A stretch of DNA of 64,000 nucleotides from Ligustrum vulgare (GCA_963555705.1 OY743190.1:20529491-20593490); one strand, 5' to 3'. Counted from the stretch's first letter, positions 33,578-45,498 are shown. Made by a program: numbers and translations. The notes: generated by a model not told the origin, from the sequence alone.

Positions 33578-33605
33578 CCCGTGCATCCCACGGTTGATTC
33601 GCTAG
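33578..33605 (+). other. Helitron 2 3' terminus (hairpin plus CTAG)
   Basis: CCCGTG, loop CATCC, CACGG, then TTGATTCGCTAG. It matches the plant Helitron 3' signature and resembles the end at 28757-28783. Confidence 0.88.
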
Positions 33606-35321
33606 TATTATATTATATTATTATGTCATGAAGATTATGATTTATATTATTAAGATTATGATTATTATTATTATTATTTTTAGAGAATTTAGACAATTTT
33701 TCTTATGATTATAATAAAACAAATTTACCTTTTTAAATTAGGGTGATCCCAATAATTATTTCAGTTAAATATTTTATCGAAAATTTGTCCACTTTAATTT
33801 TGTTGGACCCTAATTTATATTTAGTAATTAAAATATAATATAGTATCACGTGACTAAATTGTAATTTATATGTATAGTAGGCAAGGAGTGATTATCAATC
33901 TAATTTGACTCCGAGTGGATTAGTGATACAAATATTGAGGAATAAAGTCATGAACTTTAGGATAGCCAATGAGTAAGGTAAGTAACATTTCAATTACAAT
34001 GCAAAATATAATATTTATATTATTATGTGCTCCTATGTGATTATGTGAAGTATATTGTTGGTGCAATATACCTAGAATAAGATGTGACAATTATATGTAT
34101 ATGGTGAAAGCATGCGAGACATGATTTGATTATATGACATGTTATTAATGCACATGAATTCATTGGAATGCCATATTATGTGATTACATGATGTACAATT
34201 GGCGCAAGAAATATATGTTGGCATTCATGAACATTACATGTGCATTGTGTGGACTTAGAAGAAGTCCTTCATAAATGGTAAAGAAAGAGATTATGAATAT
34301 ATTTAAAGAGAATGACGTGGATGATAGTAGAATCTCTCTACGAGTGTACCGTAATTTACTTCGCGTCTGGATATATACACCCGCTAGAGACTCCCGATAG
34401 TCATTAAAGGTAGTTGAGGATGGGGTGTTGGCGGTCCGCACCAGTACACGAGTGGTGTCAAGAGGTCTCTTGGTGGCTTGGGATTACAGATCAGCACACC
34501 GAACACCGTATATAATAGTCAGGCCTGATTGATATAATATAATTCCCGGTGCGGTATCTTGAGTCTCGATGGGGGACAATGGATACAAACTGTGGAGTCT
34601 TGAGTCTCTGTGGGCGATGACGGACCACAGGCACTGGGAGGCGCATGTTATCGACCATGTGATGTTTGAGCTCATACGATACAACATAGTAGGATTCGGG
34701 CCCAAGTCGAAAATGTGGATTAATTGAGATTACGAAAGGGACATGGAGCCTGGAATGAGATAATTGTGAGAAAGTGAATTGAAACTCATGTACATGATCA
34801 TGCATATGTTACTTACTGAGCATTAGCTCATTTAGTTTTGTATTGTAGGTGTGATAATGCATGAAATGGAGATAGGTGCCAACTCTCAAATGAGGGGACG
34901 ATTTTGTACGGGTAACTTGGTTCACGGGCCTCTCACCAAGGAAACCCATAAAGGTTCAACTACTTTTAAATAGTTTTATTTCAATTTCAAAATAGTTAAA
35001 TATTTTAAATAGTTATTCCCGGCTATCTTCTGCTATCCGTTTTCTATTCTCTGTTTTAAATAGATATTTTTGTATCAACTACTAACTATAAAGTTTTTAT
35101 ATTATAGTTAGTTTATTTTATTTTCTTTTGAATTAAATTACAAATGATATTTCAGTGAAAATACTTATTTTTAATAATGTCAAATTATGCTTTAAAAATA
35201 AAAGTTCAAATTTATATTTAGAGTAGGTGGATAAAATACTGTTTTATTCGTTTGAAAAGTTAAAATATGGGGGTAAAATAAATAAATGTATAGAAAATGT
35301 GAATGAATTTGGGGTGCCACA
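33606..35321 (+). repeat. 3' LTR of chromovirus-like element, right part
   Basis: Resumes after the Helitron terminus. The part from 34739 to 35321 is homologous to 9590-10171 and ends GCCACA. The middle (34200-34740) is GC-richer with CGATGGGGGACAATGG-like text typical of large plant gypsy LTRs. Minus-strand open frames here are chance. Confidence 0.7.
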
Positions 35322-36484
35322 GCAGCTGTGCTATTGGTTCATTCGCTGCGTATCCCCTCGTCATGTAGGCATTCATAGTCGCAGTTTGCTTAATTTGTTG
35401 TTTTTGTATCTCCAACATTTGAGCAGTCATGCCTGCCATGTCTTACGGCATGCGCCTACTTCGGTGTCGGTGAGGAGGATTAGGTTGTGGAACCTCCTCA
35501 TTAGCATTTTCATGCTGGCTAGTTGGGTGCGTCTACTCATTGCCGTATTGCTCCTCTCTACTTCTCCGAGGATTGGCATCAACATCACTCTCACTCGTTG
35601 TCGTAACTGAATCACCCTTTTTCAAGGTGAAGAATGCACTCCAAAATTATAAGTCTTTCTCAAGTTTTATAAACTTGTATTTCAAAATTTTAAACCTTTT
35701 TCAAGGTTTTGTGGTTCTTTTTTCCTTTTTTTCAAGAGGTTTTTTTGTCTTTTTCAAGGCTTCTAGTTGCTTTTCACCACGAGATTTTCGTGATTTCCCA
35801 CAGACGGTACAAAAAGTTGACCACAAAATCTGAAAGGACTTTGAATCAACACATCTCAGCTCCTCTCTCTTAAACACGTGAACTTCCTATGTACTAGGAC
35901 AGATAATCAGTATGCAACTGGGCTGAGGTGGCTCCCGATTGTACTTCAATACTTAAGTCAGTACTCATTTCAAATAAATATAATTTGGATGCGAAAAATA
36001 TAAGTGTGTAAAAGAGAGAGAAAGGAGTGACATTTATATATAAAGTTCAAGTAATGAGTTACCAACCTCTTTCTTTTTGACAATGGCAATCTATTTATAG
36101 TGTAAGTCATTAGCACGGATGGTGACACGGTCATGCCTTTACACGTGTTGAACCCCTAGCCGATGGAAAGGTAAACCAATCATTTGGCTATAATCATCAC
36201 TCCCTACTATAGGAGAGTGCTAGCCATCACATCCCTTCTAAAAGGAGTCATCACATCAAATTACACTTGCATAAGGGCTATATCTCTGGCATACTGTGTG
36301 GTCTTGACACCAGTCCGGAGGTATTAGTCCCAAACAACAATGGACCGGATATAAGGAGCTTCGTACAACTTGATGCTTCGGCGACTTATAGTTTATCATC
36401 TTTGGGGTTCTACCAATCGTCTGATTGGTTTCACATGGCCCTTTACTAATGACGTGTCAAGTCCATTTAAGCATAGTCATAACA
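35322..36484 (-). mobile_element. second Tat-like fragment: gag leader and LTR
   Basis: The segment 35325-35815 matches 1898-2478 (gag N-terminal DNA and primer region), and 35816-36484 matches the LTR at 2479-3107, ending CATAACA. The primer site CCCACAGACGGTACAAAA at 35798-35815 has lost bases relative to 2460-2476. It is truncated on the gag side where it meets the chromovirus LTR end. Confidence 0.78.
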
Positions 36485-37995
36485 CTAGTATTTTATAAGA
36501 TAATGGATGCAATATGTCCATGTTAAAAAATCGTGAAGTAAGAAAAAAAATATTAACTTTTTTCTATTATAATAGTTTAATTTATGAAGTTTTTACTGTT
36601 TACACTAATATTAGAATTAGTTTTGACCCGGCCGATTCAACCTATGAGATCAAGGATCGGTCGGTAAGCAGAAAATCCCACATTTTAAGAAATTGCCGAC
36701 ACATTAAATTTTTTGGAAGGGGCGTTTGAATAAATACCCAACTTTTGGTATAATAATTGAAACTTACTTCATTTTAAAATATCACTGAAAAATATTTCAT
36801 TTTTTTTTTTACTGAAAAATATTGTTTTCGTCAACATGTCTTATGATACTTTCAAATTTTTGGTATCATAACATGAAATTTTATCAAATTTATATGATAC
36901 TTTGGGTGAAATTGTAGTATCACAACTTAAAACTTTACACTTTTTATGAAACTTTATCTCAAATATTAAATCAAACACTTTTCGTCCGTTGTTATCTACA
37001 TTTTGAAGTATAGTCCACAACCACCGACCACCACCACAACCGACACCACCACGACTACCACCATGACCACCACCTTCTCAACACCACACCATCGTCGTCT
37101 TCAATCATCACCTGATTCCATATCATGTTTGAACATAAATCAATAGCAAAGAAGACCAGCAGCAACGTAATTGAAGAAGACTAGCAGCAACAGTTAAAGA
37201 AGGAGGACCAGCAGCAAATTGAAGATGTTTTGTCTTTATGCAACCGAACCACCACCACGTAATTGAATAAAGGGGACCCAACACCAACGTAATTGAAGAA
37301 GACGAGCAATATCGTAATCATTGTTTTTTTAATATTTTTTCGGTGGGGAAAGGGATGGTGGTGGTGATTCGGTTGGGAAGACGACCAGCAGCAACAGTTG
37401 AAGGCTTGATGTAGTCGGGAGGAGTGGAAGAAGAAAGGTACATATTTTTCTTTTTTTTTCCCCTTCAGGCAATATTTTTCTATTATAGTTTAAAATCTAG
37501 GTACACGGTACAATTTTCCCTATTTGAAAATCAATGACCCGTTTCCAATTTCACAAATTTAATAAATGAAAATCACCTAAAAACTCGTCTTTTATTTTTT
37601 CTGTCCACTTTTTTATTTTTATTTTTATTTGTTAAAAAACTTCAGGTGAATCTCGATTGTCCTTTTGACCCTTATCATTTTCCTTTTCTGGATATATGTC
37701 CAGATTGATTTTTAAAACGTTGGAATTTTTTAGCTTCTAAATTTTTTAACTATTTTAAACTTAATTCATAGTCCATGCTAATTGATGCTCATAAAAACGA
37801 TAGTGAGCGTGAGAATCTCATCGTGGTTCATGAACAGTTGTTGACTCTTCTCGCAATCGTGGTTCATGAACAGCTGTTGATTCTTTTCTCAATCAATTAA
37901 TCATTTTGCTATCGCTTTTGATTATCGTCTCTTAGAACTTAAAACTCAATTATTGCTACAACCTTTTAACTCTTTAGCTTGAACATGGCTATTTA
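36485..37995. other. intergenic AT-rich DNA with CAC-rich and CAG-rich stretch
   Basis: No gene. At 37020-37075 there is a degenerate (CCA)n tract. At 37150-37400 imperfect repeats of accagcagcaac and gtaattgaagaagac occur. Confidence 0.6.
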
Positions 37996-38774
37996 TAGGG
38001 ATCGGCAGTAATAACCACGGACCAGTTATTCGTTGAAGATCCGACATAAACGGACGGAGATTACCCAACTAAATGGGTTTGTGGGTCGAGTATGGAAACT
38101 TATATGTTAAAACTCGACATGAGTATGAGTAAGGTGTGAATTTGACTACAAAATTCATACCCGACCCGCATACTCATTAATTTCCGTAAAGAATTATAGA
38201 ATTTAAAATAAAAATGATTGTGTTAAAAAAATTGTTAAAAAAATAAGGAAAAGATATGACCATATAATGTCATTGAGAAGTAATTTTTTGAAATAGTAAA
38301 ATCGTTAAAAAATAAGTACATGTGTGTTATAGGTAAGATCAATTTCTCTAATATTCAATATGCCTTGTCTGATTGCAAATTTTTGGCCAATTTCTATCAG
38401 ATTTTGATAGTTTTTATAAAAAAATATTATATTTTCTTATCAACAGTAGTTGCTACTTGTGGAAAACAGTCAAAAATTTATTTTTTAATCTCTTGCAGAG
38501 ACCATTATGTATCAACGTGAATTATGGAAATATATATAAAGTTTTAGAGTTTGTCACGCCAACACGTGTATTAAAAAAATTAAATAAATAAATAAATAAT
38601 AGGTAATGAGTTTCAAATAGGTTGGAAGCGTACCCGCCCCTGACCCTCCTCCGACCTATCCCCTACACGTCATTTTTAAATGGGTAATAGGTAGGGTATG
38701 GATGTTGTAAATCTTTAGTGAGTAGGGTACGAGTTTGACAAATCCGACATACACCCAATTCATTGTCATCTCTA
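37996..38774. mobile_element. non-autonomous hAT-like element (779 bp)
   Basis: Flanked by GCTATTTA (37988-37995) and GCTATTCA (38775-38782), an 8-bp duplication with one mismatch. The termini TAGGGATCGGCAGTAA and, reversed, TAGAGATGACAATGAA are imperfect inverted repeats of the plant hAT TAGRGATGGCAA type. No transposase is present. Confidence 0.75.
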
Positions 38775-39424
38775 GCTATTCACAAGACTCGTCAATCAGT
38801 ATAAAAAAATAAATACTATAATTTACTTGTGTGATTAAAAAGTAGTTTGGAAAATTATATTGTTTATAAATTTGTTTATAAATTGTAATCATTACGTAAA
38901 AGAACGAAATGTAAAATAGTAGTTTTGAAATTTGAAAACACCAGTATAACACTAAGTGTGGCGACCTTTTTTTTTTTTTTTAGGTAGATGTATAGTTGAA
39001 AATTGAAGAGAGAAAATGTGTACGGTTAAAAAGTATTTTGAAAAATTATGTTTTTTATAAATTAATTTATAAATTGTAATCATTGCGTAAAAGAATGGTA
39101 CGTAAAACAAAAAAATAAAATACTACATGCTTTGAAGGGTGCTATAGCTAAGTTTCCAGCCATTTGTGGTCATAATTTTTATTCACTCTATAGCTCCTTA
39201 GTCTTAAACTAGGGATTCAGCCTTGCTTGAGATTCATTATTTAAAAAAATATATACATATGATTTGTAATAATATTTTTTTAAGAATGTGTTTTTAAAAA
39301 TTAAAGAATTTTTTTGAATTATTTGTAATTTATTTTATTTGTAAAATTAATGATTAAAAGTAAATTTTGAAAAAAAATGAGGTTTGATGTACCAAATTGA
39401 GGCACTGGATTGGTACACCTAACA

Positions 39425-39443
39425 CCCCCCCCCCCCCCCCCCC
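39425..39443 (+). repeat. (C)19 homopolymer
   Basis: Nineteen consecutive C in AT-rich DNA. Its length is likely to be variable or uncertain in sequencing. Confidence 0.95.
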
Positions 39444-39604
39444 GCTATTTCACGTAATCGAGATCGGCACCAAGTCAAGTCCGTCAAGTCCGGAAAGACT
39501 AACAGATTAGTAACAAATGAGAAACTCGAACTAAGCCTCTATTTGCAAACAGTGTAACAATTATAAATTAGTTTATTTGTTTTTGAGTAAAATATTTAGT
39601 TAAG

Positions 39605-39774
39605 GTTCCGTTCGGCTAGAAAATTAAAATCCAAAACGGGTTCAATTTTTCAAACCATTTTTTAACCATTAACAATTTCTCTCTTCAATTTTTAATCATA
39701 TATCTTACTTAGAAAATCCAAATAAATCAAAATTATAATTTCAATTCATTTGGAATTCGTCGTCGAACGGTGCC
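39605..39774. mobile_element. Tourist-like MITE (170 bp)
   Basis: TAA duplications at 39602-39604 and 39775-39777. Ends GGTTCCGTTCGGC and, reversed, GGCACCGTTCGACG. It is small and non-coding, as expected of PIF/Harbinger MITEs. Confidence 0.8.
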
Positions 39775-39963
39775 TAAAAAGTGAATAGAGAAAATAGGTA
39801 TGATTAAAAAATAATTTGAAAAATTATATTATTTATAAATTAATTTATGTTAAAGTAAACAGAACATCAATGACAAGTAGTCAAAGACCAAAGATGAAAG
39901 TTTTCATATTTTCAAAATCACTACACTTAGTATGAACATATTGAGAGACCTTTACTTGTTTAA

Positions 39964-40136
39964 CTGTCTATTTGGTGTTGGTAACTTTTAGAAATTTTTA
40001 AGACTTTTGGAAGAATGCGTGGTTGAGAAGTGATAAAAAGTGTGAAAAATGGTAAATTTCATAAAAATGTTTAGTTGAAAATAAATTTGAAAAAAATGTC
40101 AAAAAATGATGGAGAACCAAAGTTACAAACAGACAC
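39964..40136. mobile_element. Tourist-like MITE (173 bp), second family
   Basis: TAA duplications at 39961-39963 and 40137-40139. Ends CTGTCTATTTGG and, reversed, GTGTCTGTTTGTAAC. Non-coding. Confidence 0.75.
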
Positions 40137-40139
40137 TAA

Positions 40140-41301
40140 GACAGTATTTGATTAGAGTAATTTGTCTTATAAGATGGAATTAATTTTTCTTTTTCCAAAT
40201 TTTAACATTGTTTGTTTGATAATTTCTAGCCTAGAATTAAAATTCCAACCAGTCTCACATGACAAGGTTTGCCATGATTTCATGAAAGTCATTTGCCCTT
40301 GGTTTAGAAGATAAATGGTTTCAATGTCAGTTGACAAATACTTTTGCTTCACTTCTGATAATTTTTGTTGTTGTTAATTAATTTATTTATTTTTTAAAAA
40401 TTAATATTATTATTATCAAATACAAATATATGAAAAAAAAAAATAAAAAATGATTAAAATAGCTACATTTCACTTTATTTTTAATAAAAAAATAATGTCG
40501 AACAATTTTTTTTTTCAGACGCATTACACCATCTCAATAACCATTTTTTAAAACTAGTTAAAAATTTCTGCCATTTTAGACTTTTTAGAAAATAGATCAA
40601 CAAATATTGACTTATTGTTATTTATAAACAATTTATCAAATAGATCATCTTATTACCAATCAAATCACATTAATAATAATAAATGAAAGTTCATCAGAAT
40701 CCAAATACCATAAAATGTTATTGTTTCCAGATTAATCACTAATCATTTTTAATAATTTTGTATTTAAAAACATATTTTTTTATGTTTCCTAAGTAAATAT
40801 ATGATTAAAAAGTAGAAGAGAAAAAATATATGCAATAAAAAATGTATGACAAATGATATTTCGAATAATGAATATCAAAATGAAATATATATTGCATAAA
40901 TTAGATAAATATAAACTTATATTTTTTAATGCAATTATTACTACCCCCGTCCCGTTAAAATAGCCACCTACCAATTTTCACGTAAATTAAGAAATAAAGT
41001 GTTGACATACCTAGATTCCCTACAATTTTCACAAGAGAACATTTTCATAGGTCTTGTCTTCCATGAGATTCGAAAGATCTCAAAAAGAAGCAAAATAATA
41101 ATGTCAAAAAATTTGGGAATTATGAATAACATATAGGTTGCACTCGCACATCAGGGCGTTTGTTCATTCAAGGTTTCTCAACAAAAACAGTCTAACTTCG
41201 GTTAATTTGTAAGGAATAGCATATCACTCTGTAGACGAGGCAATTTCATATTCAGTGCAGCACCAAGGAACTCATCAAGTATTTTGGTAGCTATACGCGG
41301 T
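40140..41301. other. intergenic DNA and probable 3' flank of host gene
   Basis: AT-rich, no gene seen. The part from about 41160 to 41301 is likely to include the 3' untranslated end of the minus-strand host gene. Confidence 0.5.
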
Positions 41302-43187
41302 TCAAACATTATGCTTCCTTCTGATCTTGCCCTTGCCATGATGCTTCCGTTTGGCAATCTTGATTTTCTTTTTCAGCTTTTTACCAATGGGTTTTAATAA
41401 TGCTTTCAGATTTTGACTTCCGTCCGTCATCTCCACATCTGTTAGCCAGTGTACTCAATATTAAAATCGTTATACCAGAATGATGAAGAAAATCTTACAA
41501 ACAAGCAACTATTTACTTGCTAAAGTAATCAGATTATCTACACATGCAAGTCCTAGCAGTTAGCCACGAATGAACATGGTGGCAGATCCGGGAAAAATCC
41601 TGAAGTTTTCAAACAAGCAAACTCGTGACATGTTACCTGGGTTTCAACCACCAGTGGTAACTTAAAATAATTGTAGACGATGCTCTTCGTATGCATATAG
41701 AATTTACCCAGCCGTGGCCACTAGAGGCTCCTCTGTAAACTTAAATAGCCAAAATCCCCACCACATAACTTCAGTCTTCAATACATGTTTGTAGACTGAA
41801 AGGATGTTATAATTTTGAAAGCAATAACCCTAGTGCATTTCCAAGACTATTTAAAAAATTAAAAGTCAGATGCTCTTCATTTTAAAGAGGCAAAGCTTCA
41901 AATTAGGTTCCAAGAGACTTTTTCACATTTTATTTTAACATTTTTTTAAATACTGAGAGTGGATTTGATTATGTACATTTGAAGAGTCAAACTCACTCTT
42001 TATTTGTACTTTCTCATGATTTTATTTAATGATATTGCAAGTTTCAATACTCCATTACTTAAATTATTTATATTATATTGAATATTTTAGCTATTGATGT
42101 CTAAAATATTTGTACTAAATGAAAAATGAAGGGAAAATAATAAATGATTGTTGGGGAAAAATAGAACAAAAAAGAGCAAAACATAGAGTTTGCAGCAGTG
42201 TATAAAAATTTTATTCTTTAAATTTAAATATTCTTTCTATTATGACTAAAATGATATTAAAAGTAAAGAGTTATTGGATATGTTCTTACCCTTACACTCA
42301 AATTGAATCTTATTAACTTTAAAACAAACCAGGAATAATCAGTCCTTAGCTTTCCCCTGTCCCTTCTCTTAGCCAGGAACAGGTCTTCAAGTTGGAGAAT
42401 TGGGCTGTAGTTCAACCTGAAGTTTAGGAAAATTTTCTTTTCTTCTTGTTTTACAACACAAATAGATCCAATTTATCCAAATTCATTTTTCAATTCAGAA
42501 AATTGGCTCAAAAAAATATTTAGCTAAACCAAAGTTCATGAATCGCCCAGCTCAAAATTTAAGACTTCCCTAATACAAGTTCTAGCTCTCTTAACCTTAG
42601 ATAAGACTTCCACTAACTAAAGATTATACGCTTTCTGTACCAAATCAATACCCATTTACCGAAAGAATTATCTTAAGAAAATGGGAAAAAAAACTTTGAT
42701 TCATACACACAAAAATTAAAATAAAACTATATCAGCAACTTCTCATTATAAATTAGATAGAATATGCACCAAAAACTTTTGAAATTGGAAAAGAAATAGT
42801 CAGAGATAGTAAACGAAAGCAAATCAAATTGAGCACAAAACAATAAAAATGTGATAAAGCAGAAACCCTCACACACACAAACATACCTAAATGAATATCA
42901 CTAATCAGATTGCGTCAACCAATAACAGAAAGGGAGACCTAACAAAAGAAAAGGAAGGGAAAAAAGGTACCCGAGTTTTTATCAATAAAAGAGGTAGCGG
43001 GGGCAGTGAGATCCATATCGTTGGCAGAACTTGTGGGAGTGAACTTGACGGGGAGCTTGGGGGCGGCGAGGGCGGCCTCCTGGGCGGTAAGCTTGGCTGC
43101 CTCTTTCTTTTCGTAAATGGGTTCTACGAGCTCTCTCTTAATAGCCCTCAGCCTCTTCTCCCTCTTCGATCTCATTGATTTCGCCAT
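41302..43187 (-). CDS. LLPH/UPF0642-like ribosome biogenesis protein, two exons, 117 aa
   Basis: Exon 1 is 43187-42971 and exon 2 is 41438-41302, both on the minus strand. The intron (42970-41439, 1532 bp) starts GTACCT and ends CTAACAG. Exon 1 opens with MAKSMRSKREKRLRAIKRE, the conserved basic N-terminus of the LLP-homolog/UPF0642 (yeast YBL028C) family, then an Ala-rich stretch (AAKLTAQEAALAAPKLP). Splicing gives an Asp at the junction followed by VEMTDGSQNLKALLKPIGKK, then a Lys-rich tail ending KGKIRRKHNV and TGA. Frame and motif continue across the splice, which supports it. The start context GAAGATGGCG is good. Family members are small basic nucleolar proteins linked to large-subunit ribosome assembly; that role is inferred from the family. 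This is the only host gene recognised. Confidence 0.88.
41439..42970 (-). other. intron of LLPH-like gene (1532 bp)
   Basis: AT-rich, GT...AG bounded, separating the N-terminal and Lys-rich C-terminal exons. No other gene or repeat is clear inside it. Confidence 0.8.
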
Positions 43188-43283
43188 CTTCTCCGTTTAA
43201 TCTGTATATCCTCGTGTCTCCTTGATATATTTCACAGCCTCGTTTGATAGAATGATTTGCTTTGCCTTCCGTTTAGTTTTGTT

Positions 43284-43299
43284 GAGCCCTAAACCCTAA
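43284..43299 (-). promoter_or_regulatory. telo-box upstream of LLPH-like gene
   Basis: GAGCCCTAAACCCTAA on the plus strand contains the plant telo-box AAACCCTAA (43291-43299), about 105 bases before the start codon. Telo-boxes are enriched upstream of plant ribosomal-protein and translation genes and in their first exons or leaders, which fits the predicted product. Confidence 0.75.
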
Positions 43300-43849
43300 T
43301 TTCTAGAAGCTTATAGAGATTTGGAAAGTTACGAGTCAAATTTCAATTGATCTTTCTTTAAATTAAAAAAAAAAAAAATATAACCCACACTTTGAGAATT
43401 CTAATCGATCTTATCCTGGATCATTGATTCAAGAAGTAAATTGCAGGTTATACCTCCCACAATCAGGGTGGATGAAACTGAGTAACTCCTCGCGGAACAA
43501 GGTAACCTCCGTTTCACGCTTAATAGCCCTCACGTTTCACGCTTAAATCGCATTTCGCTCGCTCATTTCTATGATTTTTCACGCTTAAGTTTGAAGCTCG
43601 GTCTCGCCACTTCGTCACACTTTACGCTTTTTAGAACAATGCTTATATTCATGGGTTTTTCAACAAGCCGGGACCCTAAGAACACTTCAAATTGTTTGAA
43701 CGTGGTACATTTGAGATAGGTTTTTACCAAAATCAAAAGAGTGTTAAGGTTTAATAAATAAATGATTTATAACCATCTTGGACACACCAACCCAAAATAA
43801 TTTTCTCTTCACCATCGTTTTCAAAATACCATCAACACGAGTCAAAGAA
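43300..43849. other. upstream region with repeated TTTCACGCTTAA
   Basis: No gene. TTTCACGCTTAA occurs at 43512, 43535 and 43577 with a weaker relative near 43620. Beyond 43700 the sequence grades into decayed retrotransposon RT. Confidence 0.6.
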
Positions 43850-44208
43850 TGGCCAATCTCACAAGAGTGTTACCAAAGAATGTTGTTAGTGCTAAGGGTA
43901 TTGAGTGGATGATGAAAAGATCAAGGCCATCAAAGAATGACAAACCCCAAAGAGTGTCACCAAGATAAGGAGTTTTCAAAAATTTTCTAGTTTTTGTGGT
44001 CGTTTTGTTAAGAACTTTAGCACACTCGCTTTTCCACTTACCGAGGTTGTCAAAAATCGTGTTGGTTTTAAATGGGGAAAAGAACAAGAAAATGCTTTTA
44101 ATTAAATAAAAGAAAGATTGTGAACGGCACCCGTTTTCACTTTACCTAATTTGACAAAACTTTCGAGATTGAATGTGATGCCTTAAGGATAGGTATTGGA
44201 ACGGTTTT
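43850..44208 (+). pseudogene. end of RT and start of RNase H of gypsy element
   Basis: Reads VDDEKIKAIKE, then RSFQKFSSFCGRFVKNFSTL, PLTEVVKNRVGFKWGKEQEN and FEIECDALRIGIGTV, with stops (for example TAA in the middle of the FNTLKE-type region). This is the RT connection and first RNase H strand. It stops abruptly at the solo LTR start, 44209. Confidence 0.85.
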
Positions 44209-44554
44209 TGATAAGTTTATTTTATGCACTTATTTATATTTCTAAATTAGGATAATATGTTGTCGTTTTAGAATAAATTCTATTTATTTTTTGTTATTTG
44301 TTTACATTGTAGAAAATATTACAAAATCTTGTGAACAAAGGAATTGAAATAAATAAAGACCAAATGGATGATTATTGAAACTAAATAATTGGAAACATGA
44401 AAAAGTGCAAGGAACCAATTGAGGAGAACAAGGAAGAAAAGAGAAGAAATCAGAAGTATAGGGGCCAAATTGTCAAGAATGATGGTCAACTTAAACAAGA
44501 TCAAAATCTAAAATTGCACAACATTCGTTGCATTGTGCGGCCACGAGCTTTACT

Positions 44555-45498
44555 TGATATGATCTGGACCAGGCATCGAAGGGCGAAATCGAGCCATCGG
44601 ACAATAATCTCCATGCAAAACGGAGCAAGTTCCGTGTTGGGGTCGAGCCGAGAAGAGAGACGGGTCAAGCCAAGCGAAGTAAACAAAGTTATTTGGGCAG
44701 AAAAGCTATTAGGCCGTAATGGAGGACCTTCACGGCCGTAACCCATATATTCATGGCCGTAAATCTTACTATCACGGCCGTAACCAATTATCAAAGAAAA
44801 AGGAAGAATTTCAGCAGAACGAGGCTTACGGCCGTAAGTTTGGAAGTTACGGCCGTAACATTCAAGCAGGGGCATTTCACGGCCATAATGACATTCGTCA
44901 CGGTCGTAACTAATAAAACAGTTTTGGATCAGAGAGGCCTTTACGGCCGTAAAAGAGTTCTTCACGGCCGTAATTGAGCAGCACTAGATTTTTCGGAAAT
45001 TTTCCAATTATTTTATTTCCTTTTGGTTTTTAGGTTATTTTCCTAATTTAGTGTTCTAATTTAATTATAATTCTATTTTGAGTAAATTAGCGACTAAGTT
45101 ATTTTACTTATTTATATTCTTTACCATGATTGTAAACAAACAATTTGAGTTTTGAGATTAATAATATTTGAGAGAAGATTCTCCAAATTAAAAGATTGAG
45201 TTATTCCCTTTGTTTCGAACTTATCAAATATCCGTTCTTTGTGGCATTCACCCAACAAAGTTATCAAGGAATTGACAACCTTTGTGGCGTTCACCAATCT
45301 TGGTTCTTCAATCCGCATCGTCATTAATTGCGTCGTGATTGTCGAGTCAATGTTTTACCGTCAAATCTATCATTTAATTTTCGTTATTTTCTTCGTGTTC
45401 TTGTTATTTTCGCGTCAAATTTGATTTAGATCTTTCCTAGGTTTTAATTGTCGTTATTCCGCATTGTTCGACGAGATTCCCCGATTGGGATCGCGTCA
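44555..45498 (+). repeat. 5' LTR of gag-PR element
   Basis: Contains ten palindrome sites (44709-44973), TATA-like TTATTTATATTC near 45108, and two hairpin units at 45218-45292. Ends GATCGCGTCA before the primer site. Confidence 0.9.
44709..44973 (+). promoter_or_regulatory. ten-site TYACGGCCGTAA array, 21-bp phased
   Basis: Sites start at 44709, 44730, 44751, 44772; 44826, 44847; 44877, 44898; 44941, 44962. Every within-group spacing is exactly 21. In the two-site groups the second site is usually the TC form. Translations of this stretch give repeated HGRN/YGRN strings, which are a by-product. Confidence 0.7.

Larger units (their letters stand above)
28784..33605 (+). mobile_element. Helitron 2, non-autonomous, carrying further insertions
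   Basis: It ends with hairpin CCCGTGCATCCCACGG (33578-33593) and CTAG at 33602-33605, followed by T. It carries Rep-protein N-terminal pieces and the helicase C-terminus in plus orientation, a hAT-like insertion (30084-30725) and a solo LTR (31920-33366). Its 5' end appears to abut Helitron 1 at 28784, but the TC start is not certain. Confidence 0.75.
9590..35321 (+). mobile_element. large-LTR chromovirus-like gypsy element, heavily interrupted
   Basis: A truncated 5' LTR (9590-10171), primer site (10177), internal DNA (10191-10482 and 20848-25343), polypurine tract (about 25328-25343) and a long 3' LTR (from 25344, ending GCCACA at 35321) are in order. The LTR tails 9590-10171 and 34739-35321 are clearly homologous. 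An Athila-like element splits the internal part and Helitrons split the 3' LTR. No convincing pol is readable, so it was either non-coding when it moved or has decayed beyond recognition. Confidence 0.7.

Noticed and set aside
34184..34805. Minus-strand open frames of 73-104 residues
   Set aside because: They overlap each other in the GC-richer part of an LTR and show no domain or codon pattern.
39425..39443. Functional meaning of the C19 run
   Set aside because: A homopolymer of this kind is more likely a slippage product or assembly-uncertain site than an element.
40140..40700. A third MITE starting acagtatttgattagag
   Set aside because: A loosely similar reversed string near 40660 was seen, but no target duplication or matching termini could be fixed.
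44709..44973. CRISPR-like array
   Set aside because: Repeat plus spacer is only 21 bp, the sites are palindromic, the array sits in LTRs and recurs with each LTR, and the genome is a plant.
44719..44977. Open frames with repeated HGRN or YGRN residues
   Set aside because: They are translations of the palindromic DNA array in the LTR; both strands and several frames show the same effect.
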